Below, piece by piece: positions 8,906 through 15,962 of a stretch of 30,000 nt of DNA; position 1 is the stretch's first letter; every line of letters begins with the position of its first letter. Under the pieces are notes generated by a model. It was not told the origin of the DNA. It was given only the letters and a program-made list of their open reading frames with translations, and did no database searches. The stretch is from assembly GCF_022809775.1 (NCBI RefSeq), contig NZ_CP094380.1, positions 2,175,001 to 2,205,000 of the forward strand. The letters run 5' to 3'. Source of the DNA: Pseudodesulfovibrio tunisiensis. GTDB taxonomy: Bacteria; Desulfobacterota; Desulfovibrionia; Desulfovibrionales; Desulfovibrionaceae. Made by a program: the position numbers and the translations under genes.

Positions 8906-9262
8906 GCTGGCTCTCCTCCGATGGAGACATAGGGTAATTTATTGCTGGTGTGGGGTCCAGAGGGGGGGAGGGACAGATGGATTGACGGAGTCAACCAAGC
9001 GAGAATAATTGCCACAAACAGGTACACCGAAAAATATTAAAAAAACCAATAAGCCCCTCATAACCATTGTCATAATTGATAAAATTATTTTTCATCAACA
9101 AAAAAAGGTATACCTCTTGTATAAAAAAATACCCATGGGGTATTGCTGTTCTCCAGGGTGATTGGGACCACCTGAGGCGCATTCCTCGATAAAAGCCTTC
9201 ACCGAACACTCGCTGGAGATCAAACAGAATCAACAATAATCACAAACAACTAAGAGGCTGAA
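8906..9262. other. AT-rich intergenic region between divergent genes
   Basis: These 357 bases hold no recognisable gene. The sequence is GC-rich up to about 9000, then becomes strongly AT-rich. It contains the upstream regions of both the pentapeptide gene (minus) and the accessory gene at 9263 (plus). A short palindrome TTGACGGAGTCAA lies at 8982-8994, and a hairpin ATACCC-ATG-GGGTAT lies near 9130-9146. I could not settle on a promoter. Confidence 0.6.
8982..8994. promoter_or_regulatory. Possible operator: palindrome TTGAC-N3-GTCAA
   Basis: A perfect 5-bp inverted repeat with a three-base spacer sits between two divergent genes, 77 bases before the pentapeptide gene start. Size and symmetry fit a dimeric regulator site, but no regulator is identified and a 10-bp palindrome can arise by chance. 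Confidence 0.25.
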
Positions 9263-9787
9263 ATGAGCAAACAAACCATCAGGGTTAGACTGTCACCAAA
9301 AGCCAAGACAATCGTGGACCTTCTTTCTGAACAAGGCGCCTCAAAACAAGACCTCATCAGCGCCAGCATAAACGCGATAAAATTCAATCATATAGTTGAA
9401 GCTTTTCAAGGTGAAGGATATGTCAAACAACTTTCTGAAAACTGCCGTCAAACCCCAAAGAAAACCTTGGGGATTACCCCCGAAGCGCGAAACAAACTTG
9501 ATGAGATCAAGAGAAAGATAACAATCAGAGAAATCAAGGCAAACCTTAACGCCATTGTTTCTTACGCGATCAGCACACATATTCGTGCAATTTTAAATGA
9601 TTATGAGCGCAACAAAAAAATAGAAGACGAGATTCAAACACGCCTTAAAAAAATAGCACCTGATGTGATGGAAATATCATCCCTTTGGTATGAGCGCACA
9701 GCCAACCATGAAAACCCGGATGAGGTCGAAGGTGATGAAGGGATGAAGTATTTTATTGAAGGCTTCTACCAAATCTACAAAGGATAA
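9263..9787 (+). CDS. Unknown accessory protein with two ribbon-helix-helix-like repeats
   Basis: I do not recognise this 174-residue protein. Two segments resemble each other: TIRVRLSPKAKTIVDLLSEQ (from about residue 5) and TLGITPEARNKLDEIKRK (from about 68). Each is a short strand followed by two predicted helices with SASINAI or LNAIVSYAIS. That pattern is reminiscent of ribbon-helix-helix DNA-binding proteins of the CopG/Arc kind, here perhaps as a tandem pair in one chain. The C-terminus is acidic (NPDEVEGDEGMKYF). AAGAGG precedes the ATG. The gene is far AT-richer than the genome on either side, suggesting recent acquisition, and is followed by a small membrane-protein gene in the same orientation. 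A DNA-binding or regulatory role is a guess from secondary structure only. Confidence 0.75.
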   Translation: MSKQTIRVRLSPKAKTIVDLLSEQGASKQDLISASINAIKFNHIVEAFQGEGYVKQLSENCRQTPKKTLGITPEARNKLDEIKRKITIREIKANLNAIVSYAISTHIRAILNDYERNKKIEDEIQTRLKKIAPDVMEISSLWYERTANHENPDEVEGDEGMKYFIEGFYQIYKG

Positions 9788-9879
9788 AAACGACCATCTT
9801 ATATACCAGAAAAATGGTCACCTGGATCGAATACTCAACTACAAAATAGCGTCAAAAGAAAAACGCAGAAGAAGGACCT

Positions 9880-10017
9880 ATGGAAACCTTGATCCAAATA
9901 TACTCTGAAATTGGACCGTTTGGAATCATCATTATTGTGGTCGTGTTCATTTTAATGAAAAGCAGGATAACCTTTGAATTCCCACGCAAAGAAAAAGAAC
10001 AGCATATCTCAAAATAA
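9880..10017 (+). CDS. Small single-span membrane protein (45 residues)
   Basis: A 45-residue frame with one hydrophobic segment, GPFGIIIIVVVFILM (about residues 12-26), then a strongly basic and polar tail (KSRITFEFPRKEKEQ). AAGGA at 9872-9876 lies just upstream of the ATG. The positive tail predicts an N-out, C-in orientation. It is 92 bases downstream of the unknown accessory gene, on the same strand and equally AT-rich, so the two may be co-transcribed. Small proteins of this form include holin-like peptides, toxin peptides and membrane-complex subunits; I cannot assign one. Confidence 0.55.
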   Translation: METLIQIYSEIGPFGIIIIVVVFILMKSRITFEFPRKEKEQHISK

Positions 10018-10077
10018 GAAGATCAAAGGCAAAGACCTAACCACAGGCCTTTTCAAAATGATTACACAATTATCCCC

Positions 10078-10123
10078 AAGCAGAACAAGCCCTTGCAATT
10101 CCTTGCAAGGGCTTGTTCTGCTT
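10078..10123. terminator. Long perfect palindrome, terminator-like, near-copy of the tRNA terminator
   Basis: A perfect 21-bp inverted repeat (arms 10078-10098 and 10103-10123) encloses a 4-base loop. It lies 20 bases beyond the minus-strand acetyltransferase stop and 60 bases beyond the plus-strand small membrane gene, so it can end transcripts from both sides. The T tracts are short. Its core AAGCCCTTGCAATT and CTTGCAAGGGCTT is shared almost base for base with the element at 10623-10660. Confidence 0.75.
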
Positions 10124-10143
10124 TAGACAACATCGAGTCAAAC

Positions 10144-10574
10144 CTACTCCCTCTCCATATGCAGAAGAGGAAACGGTTTCCCCATTCCATCGACCGGGGA
10201 GCGGTTTGCGATCGTGAAGCCCATGTGTTCGTAGAAGCCGGCGGCGGAGGGATTCTGTTCGTTGACGTCAACCTTGCGGGGCCCAATTCGGTGACCGCAA
10301 AATTCAGCAGCAGCTTTCCCAATCCCCTGCCTCTGCGAGGGGCAAGAAAAAGCATCTCGATCTTCTGCCCGGCCACACCGACGAAACCATGAATCCTTTC
10401 GGCTTCGTCCTTCACGCAATACAATTCGACAGCCGAAAGGTATTCGTTCAGGATCAGGGGCTTGAAAAAACGGATATCGTCTTCGGACAAAAAGTCATGA
10501 GTCGCCCGAACCGAGGCTTCCCAGACATCGACTATCTCCGGATAATCCTCTTTCACGGCAACAGCTATGTTCAT
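10144..10574 (-). pseudogene. GNAT family N-acetyltransferase (YjaB-like), frameshifted
   Basis: A GNAT acetyltransferase, which uses acetyl-CoA to acetylate an amine, is encoded in two frames. The first part begins at an ATG at 10574 (GGAG upstream) with MNIAVAVKEDYPEIVDVWEA, THDFLSEDDI and the acetyl-CoA-binding IEMLFLAPRRGRGLGKLLL. The frame is then lost. The expected continuation, VDVNEQNPSAAGFYEHMGFT through GKPFPLLHMERE, is in another frame and ends at 10144. The switch is at GGGGCCC (plus-strand 10278-10284). Adding one base would restore a 143-residue protein of normal family size, with ELGxRKVDVNEQN as in relatives. A sequencing error cannot be excluded, because the rest looks intact. 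The terminator at 10078-10123 follows. Confidence 0.85.
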
Positions 10575-10622
10575 CGCGGCTCCAGTCGTATTCAGTGTCA
10601 GGATTGAGCCCGAATACCAAAC

Positions 10623-10660
10623 AGAAAAAGCCCTTGCAATTGCTTGCAAGGGCTTATTCT
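10623..10660 (-). terminator. Terminator of the tRNA-Val/tRNA-Asp operon
   Basis: Arms 10628-10639 and 10644-10655 form a perfect 12-bp stem, extended by four more pairs beyond one mismatch. On the minus strand it is followed by TTTTTCTGTTT. It begins 6 bases after the 3' end of tRNA-Asp. Confidence 0.88.
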
Positions 10661-10665
10661 TTCAA

Positions 10666-10744
<79 letters not shown>

Positions 10745-10785
10745 TATATGGATAAAGCGTGTTAAGCAACGCTCTATTTCAAAGA

Positions 10786-10861
10786 TGGTGGGCGGAACAG
10801 GGCTCGAACCTGTGACCCTCGGCTTGTAAGGCCGATGCTCTCCCAGCTGAGCTACCCGCCC
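10786..10861 (-). tRNA. tRNA-Val (anticodon TAC)
   Basis: On the minus strand, GGGCGGG pairs with the acceptor end. The D arm is AGCTCAGCTGGGAGAGC. The anticodon stem TCGGC/GCCGA encloses CTTACAA, giving anticodon TAC. The T arm contains GGTTCGAGCC, and CCA is encoded. It lies 41 bases upstream of tRNA-Asp in the same transcript. Confidence 0.96.
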
Positions 10862-10873
10862 GGTAGGGATGAG

Positions 10874-10902
10874 CTTTTAGCTTGGTCCGATCAAGGTGTC
10901 AA
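10874..10902 (-). promoter_or_regulatory. Sigma-70-type promoter of the tRNA-Val/tRNA-Asp operon
   Basis: On the minus strand a consensus -35 TTGACA (10897-10902) is separated by exactly 17 bases from TAAAAG (10874-10879). The -10 box ends 12 bases before the first base of tRNA-Val, so the leader would be only a few bases. Confidence 0.75.
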
Positions 10903-11027
10903 CCACTTTTTTCTCGAACCCAGCGGCCGTTGACCGCTGCAGCGAGAGGGATAATGTCCATACTCGGCTCTTTTGTCAAACGCTTTTTTCACTTTTTTTC
11001 ATCATTTCACAACAAGCCGGAATAACA

Positions 11028-12296
11028 TCACTTTCCCGACCACAAAACCCGGCTTCCCTTTCGGGAAAGCCAGCCAAGCGGCAGGCCGCGCCAGTACAGG
11101 CCCACCGGTCCCTTGCCCGAACCGAATCCAAGGCTTCGCCCGGACAGGAATCCCGTGAGAATTTCCGTGTCCGAAACATCCAGACAATCCGGCCCCGGCT
11201 TGCCCGGCAGCAGAATTCTGGTCCCGGGATCGGGTCGAAACGTGGCCTTGGCCCCCTTGCCTGCAATGCGGCCCAGAGGAAACCCCTGCCACTTCAATCC
11301 CTCGGGCATGATTTCCAGCGCGCGCTCATGCAACCAGAACACCTTGCCGTTGAAATCGTAGGCCGTGCCCGGCGGCAGCGCGCCAAGGTCCATCTGCGCG
11401 GGCCCGGCCGCCCGGTCGAGCCGAAGCGCACGCCCCGGCAACTCGGGCATATCGCCGCCCGACTCGAAAACGTCGCCACCCCGCTTGCGGAACCGGGCCA
11501 GAAAAAAGCCCTGTCCTTCGGACTCCTCAGCCACGCGCAACACCCCGTCCATGCCCGAAAGCATGGGCTCGCCAAACACGAAACCCGACGGCGGCGCAAG
11601 CGGCTCCAGTTCCAAATCGAGATTTTCCAGCGCCCAGGCAACCTGTTCCTCGTTCTCCTCCACATTGGTCGTGCAGGTGGAAAACAGCACGGAGCCGCCG
11701 GGAACGAGCATGGACGCGGCCTTTTCCAGCAGCTGGCGTTGCAGCTTGACCAGAGGCGCGGTCTTGCCCTCTCCCCACAGTTCCATGACCCTGGGATTCT
11801 TGTCCACGGTGCCCCAGCCGCTGCACGGCGGGTCGAGCTGGATGTATTCCCATGTTCCATTCGCAAAGGGCAGGTCCTGACTCTGGCCGCGCACGGTCGC
11901 GGCATTGGCCGCATTGGCGCGCCGCAGATTGGCCCGGAGCGTGCCCAGCCGATCCGGAGACGGCTCGCATCCGAGCACGAACCCTTCGCGGCCCACAAGC
12001 CGGGCGAGAAACCCGGTCTTGCTGCCGGGTGCGGCGCACATGTCCAGCAACATGGCCCCGGCCGGGGGATCGAGCAGCAGAGGCGGCAGCATGCTGGACC
12101 GATCCTGAATGTAGACCAGCCCGAAACGCGCGGCCAGGGACTCCCCGAGCGGAAACGGTTCCCGGGTCAGCACCCGGGCCATTCCGAAAAACGGTTCCGG
12201 CTCGAAATCGAACCCCTGTTCGCGCAGCAGGCCTTCCACTTTTGCCGCATCCCGGGGATCGCAGACCAGCCGAAACGTTCTCAGCGGTGTTTTCAT
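11028..12296 (-). CDS. RsmB/RsmF-type (NOL1/NOP2/Sun) rRNA cytosine-C5 methyltransferase
   Basis: A 422-residue SAM-dependent RNA m5C methyltransferase, cytoplasmic, most likely modifying 16S rRNA. Motif I is DMCAAPGSKT (residues 85-94). Motif IV is DPPCSGWG with Cys158, and motif VI is FSTCTTNVEENEE with the nucleophile Cys208; the two cysteines are the hallmark of this family. After the methyltransferase core (to about 280), a C-terminal domain of about 130 residues (GTAYDFNGKVFWLHERAL, GLKWQGFPLGRI, GPVGLYWRGLPLGWL) resembles the PUA-like tail of RsmF/YebU. That favours RsmF over RsmB, but the target base cannot be read from sequence. The start is the ATG at 12296, divergent from the VCBS-repeat gene. 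Confidence 0.92.
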   Translation of the reverse strand: MKTPLRTFRLVCDPRDAAKVEGLLREQGFDFEPEPFFGMARVLTREPFPLGESLAARFGLVYIQDRSSMLPPLLLDPPAGAMLLDMCAAPGSKTGFLARLVGREGFVLGCEPSPDRLGTLRANLRRANAANAATVRGQSQDLPFANGTWEYIQLDPPCSGWGTVDKNPRVMELWGEGKTAPLVKLQRQLLEKAASMLVPGGSVLFSTCTTNVEENEEQVAWALENLDLELEPLAPPSGFVFGEPMLSGMDGVLRVAEESEGQGFFLARFRKRGGDVFESGGDMPELPGRALRLDRAAGPAQMDLGALPPGTAYDFNGKVFWLHERALEIMPEGLKWQGFPLGRIAGKGAKATFRPDPGTRILLPGKPGPDCLDVSDTEILTGFLSGRSLGFGSGKGPVGLYWRGLPLGWLSRKGSRVLWSGK

Positions 12297-12503
12297 CTGG
12301 TATCCTTGTCTTGTAGAAATGGGTTCCGGGCTGACTCGACCAGCGGCGAACAGGCCCGGACATGCACGGAATAGCGGCTTCCGCCCGGGTTTTCAACTCC
12401 CTTGCGCTTTGCATCCCGGCACGGAACCTGTTACATAGGCATCCCGTCCCGCAAGGGCCGGGTTCTTTCGAAAAACGCAGGGCAACGCCCTTATGGAGGA
12501 AAT

Positions 12504-14171
12504 ATGATCTTTCGACGTTCCGCATCCCTGCTGGCCCTGACCATCGCCGGGATACTGCTCCTGGGTGCGACGGCCTGGGCCCAGAACAGCAAAAGCTACG
12601 CCGTGCTTCCCTTCAAGTACAGCGGCCCCAAGAAATTCGGCCACTTCCCCATGGCGTTTCAGGCCAGCCTGCAAAGCAAGCTGGAATGGTCCGGCCATGC
12701 AATGCCCGTGGAAAGCAGCGAAACCCGCGGCATGAGCTACCCCAAATCCGATGCCGATGCGATCAGGACCGCCAAGAGTGTTGGTGCGGACTATCTGGTT
12801 TACGGCACCATCACCATTCTGGACAAGGAAGCCGCGCTGGACCTCAAGGTCCGTGGCGTGAACGGTCTGGCCTGGAACGAATCCGGGCAGGTGGAAATCG
12901 ACGACATTACCCCGTGGCTGGACGCCAAGGCCCGGGACATTCAGGGCGACGTGTTCAACCGCCCGGGGTATGGCAAGGCCGCGCAGCATGCGGGTGACGA
13001 CATCCGTGACGAAGAGGCCGACGCAGCCCCCACGGGCGCACAGTTTCTTCAGGCGCAGGGTTCCAATGTGGACCCGAACACCCTGAACCCGCAGTTCCGC
13101 TACGAAGGCGGGGCTCAGGACGTTGGCCGCTGGCGCAGCCAGACCTTCCGCTGGCCCTCCTACTCCATGGTGGTCGGCGACGGCGACGGCGACGGAAGGA
13201 ACGAGGTGTTCCTGTTCGCCGAAGGCCGGATCACGGCCCTGCGCTATCATGAAGGCAAGCTCAAGGTGCTGGACGAAATCGAGGTCCGCCGCAACGACAA
13301 GCCCGTGCGTCTGGAACTGATCGACATCGACCGCGACGGCGTCAGCGAGCTTGTCTACTCCGCGTATCACGAGGAACGGCGCAAGCTGGAACTCGCCCCC
13401 GAGGGCTGGCCCCGTTCCGGCATTCTCAGCTTCAGCAGCGGCAAGTTCAAGTACCTGCTCAAGGGACACAAGGATTTTCTGGGCGTGCTGCGCATTCCGC
13501 CGTCCTTCCAGCCCATTCTGGTAACCCAGAAGGTGGGCACCCGCCATCTCTTCGACCAGTACATCTACGAGGCGTACTTCAAGGACGGCAACATCGTGAA
13601 GGGCCAGAAGATCGCGTCCCCGGAATTCGCCACCATCTACAACATGGCCTACCTGCCCGACCAGATGGGTTTCAAGTACATCGTGCTCAGCGACTCCAAC
13701 AAGCTGCGCGTATACGACCAGACCATGGAGCGCCAGTCCGAATCCGCGGACAGCTACAACTCCTCGGGCATCGGCATTGAAAAGGCGGACAAGCCCGCCG
13801 GCTTCGGCCCGGGCATGAGCGGAGTGATCACCACGACCTTCAACGTGCCGTTCCGCATGCTGCCCTTTGCCCTGCCGGGCGCCAAGCGCTACGAACTGCT
13901 CGTGAACAAGGACATCTCCATTGCGGCGCAGGTGTTCGAACGCTTCCGCTACTTCTCCCAGGGCGAGGTCCACTCCATGTACTGGGACGGCGTGGGCATG
14001 AATCTGGCCTGGAAGACCCGCCGCATCAAGGGCATGGTCGCAGACATTGCCGTTGCCGACCTGAACAATGACGGCAACGACCAGCTCTGCGTTCTGGTCA
14101 ACACGTTCCCGGGCGCGCTGAGCTTCACCAAGCGCAAGACCGTTGTGCTGGCCTATGATCTGAACATGTAG
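12504..14171 (+). CDS. Secreted CsgG-like / VCBS (FG-GAP) repeat protein
   Basis: The 555-residue protein begins with a signal peptide (MIFRRSASLLALTIAGILLL, cleavage near ATAWAQ), so it is exported. Residues about 27-170 (YAVLPFKYSGPKKFG, SVGADYLVYGTITIL) resemble the nucleotide-free alpha/beta fold seen in CsgG/FlgT/TolB-N-type periplasmic proteins. Residues about 200-550 carry calcium-loop repeats typical of FG-GAP/VCBS beta-propellers: DGDGDGRNEVFLF (about 225), DIDRDGVSELVY (about 273) and DLNNDGNDQLCVL (about 518). Function is unknown; an envelope scaffold or an outer-membrane-associated role is an inference. The ATG is chosen for GGAGGA at 12495-12500. A strong terminator follows 22 bases after the stop, so it appears monocistronic. 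Confidence 0.85.
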   Translation: MIFRRSASLLALTIAGILLLGATAWAQNSKSYAVLPFKYSGPKKFGHFPMAFQASLQSKLEWSGHAMPVESSETRGMSYPKSDADAIRTAKSVGADYLVYGTITILDKEAALDLKVRGVNGLAWNESGQVEIDDITPWLDAKARDIQGDVFNRPGYGKAAQHAGDDIRDEEADAAPTGAQFLQAQGSNVDPNTLNPQFRYEGGAQDVGRWRSQTFRWPSYSMVVGDGDGDGRNEVFLFAEGRITALRYHEGKLKVLDEIEVRRNDKPVRLELIDIDRDGVSELVYSAYHEERRKLELAPEGWPRSGILSFSSGKFKYLLKGHKDFLGVLRIPPSFQPILVTQKVGTRHLFDQYIYEAYFKDGNIVKGQKIASPEFATIYNMAYLPDQMGFKYIVLSDSNKLRVYDQTMERQSESADSYNSSGIGIEKADKPAGFGPGMSGVITTTFNVPFRMLPFALPGAKRYELLVNKDISIAAQVFERFRYFSQGEVHSMYWDGVGMNLAWKTRRIKGMVADIAVADLNNDGNDQLCVLVNTFPGALSFTKRKTVVLAYDLNM

Positions 14172-14193
14172 ATCGCCATTGCATCAAAAGACG

Positions 14194-14233
14194 AAATCCC
14201 CCTGCCGATGCATGTCGGCAGGGGGATTTTTTC
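14194..14233 (+). terminator. Rho-independent terminator after the VCBS-repeat gene
   Basis: A perfect 15-bp stem (arms 14194-14208 and 14215-14229, core ATCCCCCTGCCGA) with loop TGCATG is followed by a run of six T. Confidence 0.93.
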
Positions 14234-14304
14234 TGCCATTGACAGACTGCGACAACGCGTCCATTCATGATGTGAAACAAGGCACCTTGGAGAACAGGAC
14301 AGGA

Positions 14305-14703
14305 ATGACGTACAAGACAACACGGTTCGGACAGGCGGCAATCGCCCTCCTGCTCGGCCTGTACCTTTTCCCGGTCTTTTCCGCGTCGCTTCCGTTTTTT
14401 CCGGGGACACATTCCGGCCTTGATACAGAAACGGCCCTGCTGGTCTCGATCAGCCCGGATCAGGCTGCCGGGACAGCACACGTTGCCCAGCGCACGAAAT
14501 CCAACCCCTCGGACGCCTTCTGCAAATCCGCAGCACTTCCCCAAGGCATCACGGCGGGCTTGTCCCGAACGTCCCTTCTTCTTCCCCGCAACATCGGAGA
14601 TAGGCCAGCCCGGCCCACCGGGCAGGCACCTTCCGCCATTCGCGCGCCCCCAGTCTTCCAGAACGGAAACGTGTCTTCAGGCTCCGCCATCAAGTCGGCT
14701 TGA
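14305..14703 (+). CDS. Hypothetical exported or membrane-anchored protein
   Basis: I do not recognise this 132-residue frame. It opens with MTYKTTRFGQAAIALLLGLY followed by LFPVFSASLPFF, a plausible signal peptide or N-terminal anchor. The rest is low in predicted structure, rich in S, A, P and G, with no motif. GGAG and AGGA lie shortly upstream of the ATG at 14305; the frame is open from 14179 but the terminator lies there. It is 39 bases before a better supported small membrane gene, with which it could form an operon. It could also be a chance GC-rich frame. Confidence 0.45.
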   Translation: MTYKTTRFGQAAIALLLGLYLFPVFSASLPFFPGTHSGLDTETALLVSISPDQAAGTAHVAQRTKSNPSDAFCKSAALPQGITAGLSRTSLLLPRNIGDRPARPTGQAPSAIRAPPVFQNGNVSSGSAIKSA

Positions 14704-14742
14704 TGACGGCAATGAACCGCATTTCAAGACAAGGAGGCCTTC

Positions 14743-14913
14743 ATGCCCAATCGCGACACGCAATTGCCCGATGCGGACCAGAGGCCGGCACAGCAGCCCA
14801 GCACCGAATACACGCCCAAGGAGCATTCCCTCGGCGAACAGATTCGGTACGCGATACTCGTCGCCGCAGTTGCCGGACTCTTCTTTGGACTGCTCTGGCT
14901 GTTCGAAAGATAG
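14743..14913 (+). CDS. Small single-span membrane protein (56 residues)
   Basis: The 56-residue product has a polar N-terminal half (PNRDTQLPDADQRPAQQPST) and a C-terminal membrane helix YAILVAAVAGLFFGLLWLF. AAGGAGG at 14731-14737, five bases before the ATG, is one of the best ribosome-binding sites in the window and is the main support for the gene. The helix is tail-anchor-like with only ER after it. Function is unknown. It lies downstream of the hypothetical exported protein on the same strand. Confidence 0.65.
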   Translation: MPNRDTQLPDADQRPAQQPSTEYTPKEHSLGEQIRYAILVAAVAGLFFGLLWLFER

Positions 14914-14936
14914 CGCTCCGAAAAAGACATGCGACA

Positions 14937-14965
14937 GGCCCGGGGAATTCCGAATTTCCCGGGCC
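14937..14965. terminator. Hairpin between convergent genes, probable terminator
   Basis: GGCCCGGGGAATTC and GAATTTCCCGGGCC form a long stem with one G-T pair, 23 bases after the small membrane gene stop. The T tract is poor (GCTTCATT). It could serve the minus-strand hydrolase too. Confidence 0.5.
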
Positions 14966-15002
14966 GCTTCATTGGCGGAATCGGAATGGGTCCAACCACG
15001 GA

Positions 15003-15824
15003 TCAGGAAACGACGCTTTCCAGAAAGCGGATGACACGCCGTCTCACCCACGGGGAGTACAGCATGGCCACATGACTCATCGGCGGAGTGAACTCCAGCT
15101 TCCAACCATCCCGGCCCGGGTCCAGACAATGCAGGGGAAACACGAAATCGTCCACCGGAGAGAGCAGGGCAAGCCGCGGGCAGACAGGGTCGGGCACGCG
15201 CTCCACTTCCCGGGGCACGGCCCCGCCCGGAATCAGGTGCGGAGCCACCGCGCCCCATCCGAGACGAGCAAGCACGCTCCCCTGATGCGGCGTGCCCAGC
15301 GTGACCAGCCCGGCAAGGCGCTCCCGGAAGTCCTCGTGCCCGGCAATCCTGCGGCAGACAAGGCCACCCAGACTGTGCCCAACCAGCACCACGCGCGCGT
15401 CGGGGCGCGGTCCGTAGATGCCATGCAGGATGTCGCGCAGTCCGGCCACTGCGGCAGTGAAGTCCCGGGTGCAGGAATCATAGGCATGGACATGCACATT
15501 GCCGAACCCGGCCCGAGCCAGCCCGGGACGGAACAGGGTCCAGGCCGATCCGTTGTGGCAGAGCCCGTGCACGAGCACCACATGCAGCCCTCGCCCACCG
15601 GGCAAAGCCGGGGCAAGCCAGCCAAGCGGATAGAACAGGATGGTCAGCACCTCGCTCCACAGCGCGGATGCGGCTCCGAAAAACAACGGGAAAAGCAGTC
15701 CCCCGCATCTGTCGCGTATCGTGCCGAGACGGCCAGCCCGACGATTCGAGCCCAGAAACAGGGCGTATCGCACAAGAGGCAGGCCCGCGAGAACAGCCAG
15801 CAGAACGACCGGAATCCATGACAT
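15003..15824 (-). CDS. Membrane-anchored alpha/beta hydrolase, lipase/esterase-like
   Basis: The 273-residue protein starts with a membrane segment (MSWIPVVLLAVLAGLPLVRY) and has a second hydrophobic stretch near residues 50-75. The catalytic domain follows: the oxyanion-loop sequence VVLVHGLCHNGSAW, the nucleophile elbow VVLVGHSLGG (Ser about 151), LVTLGTPHQGS, and the candidate acid in SPVDDFVFP and base in MSHVAML near the C-terminus. The complete Ser-Asp-His set implies an active hydrolase of the triacylglycerol-lipase/PGAP1-like kind (DUF-type lipases with GTPH). The substrate is probably a lipid or ester in the envelope. The ATG at 15824 is chosen because coding character and the anchor begin there; no strong ribosome-binding site is visible. 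It is divergent from the DUF1786 gene. Confidence 0.88.
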   Translation of the reverse strand: MSWIPVVLLAVLAGLPLVRYALFLGSNRRAGRLGTIRDRCGGLLFPLFFGAASALWSEVLTILFYPLGWLAPALPGGRGLHVVLVHGLCHNGSAWTLFRPGLARAGFGNVHVHAYDSCTRDFTAAVAGLRDILHGIYGPRPDARVVLVGHSLGGLVCRRIAGHEDFRERLAGLVTLGTPHQGSVLARLGWGAVAPHLIPGGAVPREVERVPDPVCPRLALLSPVDDFVFPLHCLDPGRDGWKLEFTPPMSHVAMLYSPWVRRRVIRFLESVVS

Positions 15825-15962
15825 GCCGAGACAATGAACACGGCAGCTCCCCCTGTCAACCCGGGCAGGCGTTGCGCCTGCGGACTTGCGCGAGCCTGAC
15901 GCGGAATGTACCCTGTCGACTGCGGGCGAAAGGCCCGCCCGAACCGCAACCAAGGAGAAACC

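Noticed and set aside
8906..10660. A tRNA-targeted integrative element
   Set aside because: The AT-rich pair lies near tRNA-Asp, but I find no integrase gene and no repeat of the tRNA 3' end at the far side.
10896..12374. A 492-codon open frame on the plus strand
   Set aside because: It is antisense to the RsmF-type methyltransferase, whose catalytic motifs are intact; it also runs through the tRNA promoter flank without a start signal.
12393..13973. A 526-codon open frame on the minus strand
   Set aside because: It lies antisense to the VCBS-repeat gene, which has a signal peptide, a strong ribosome-binding site and repeat motifs. The antisense frame has none of these.
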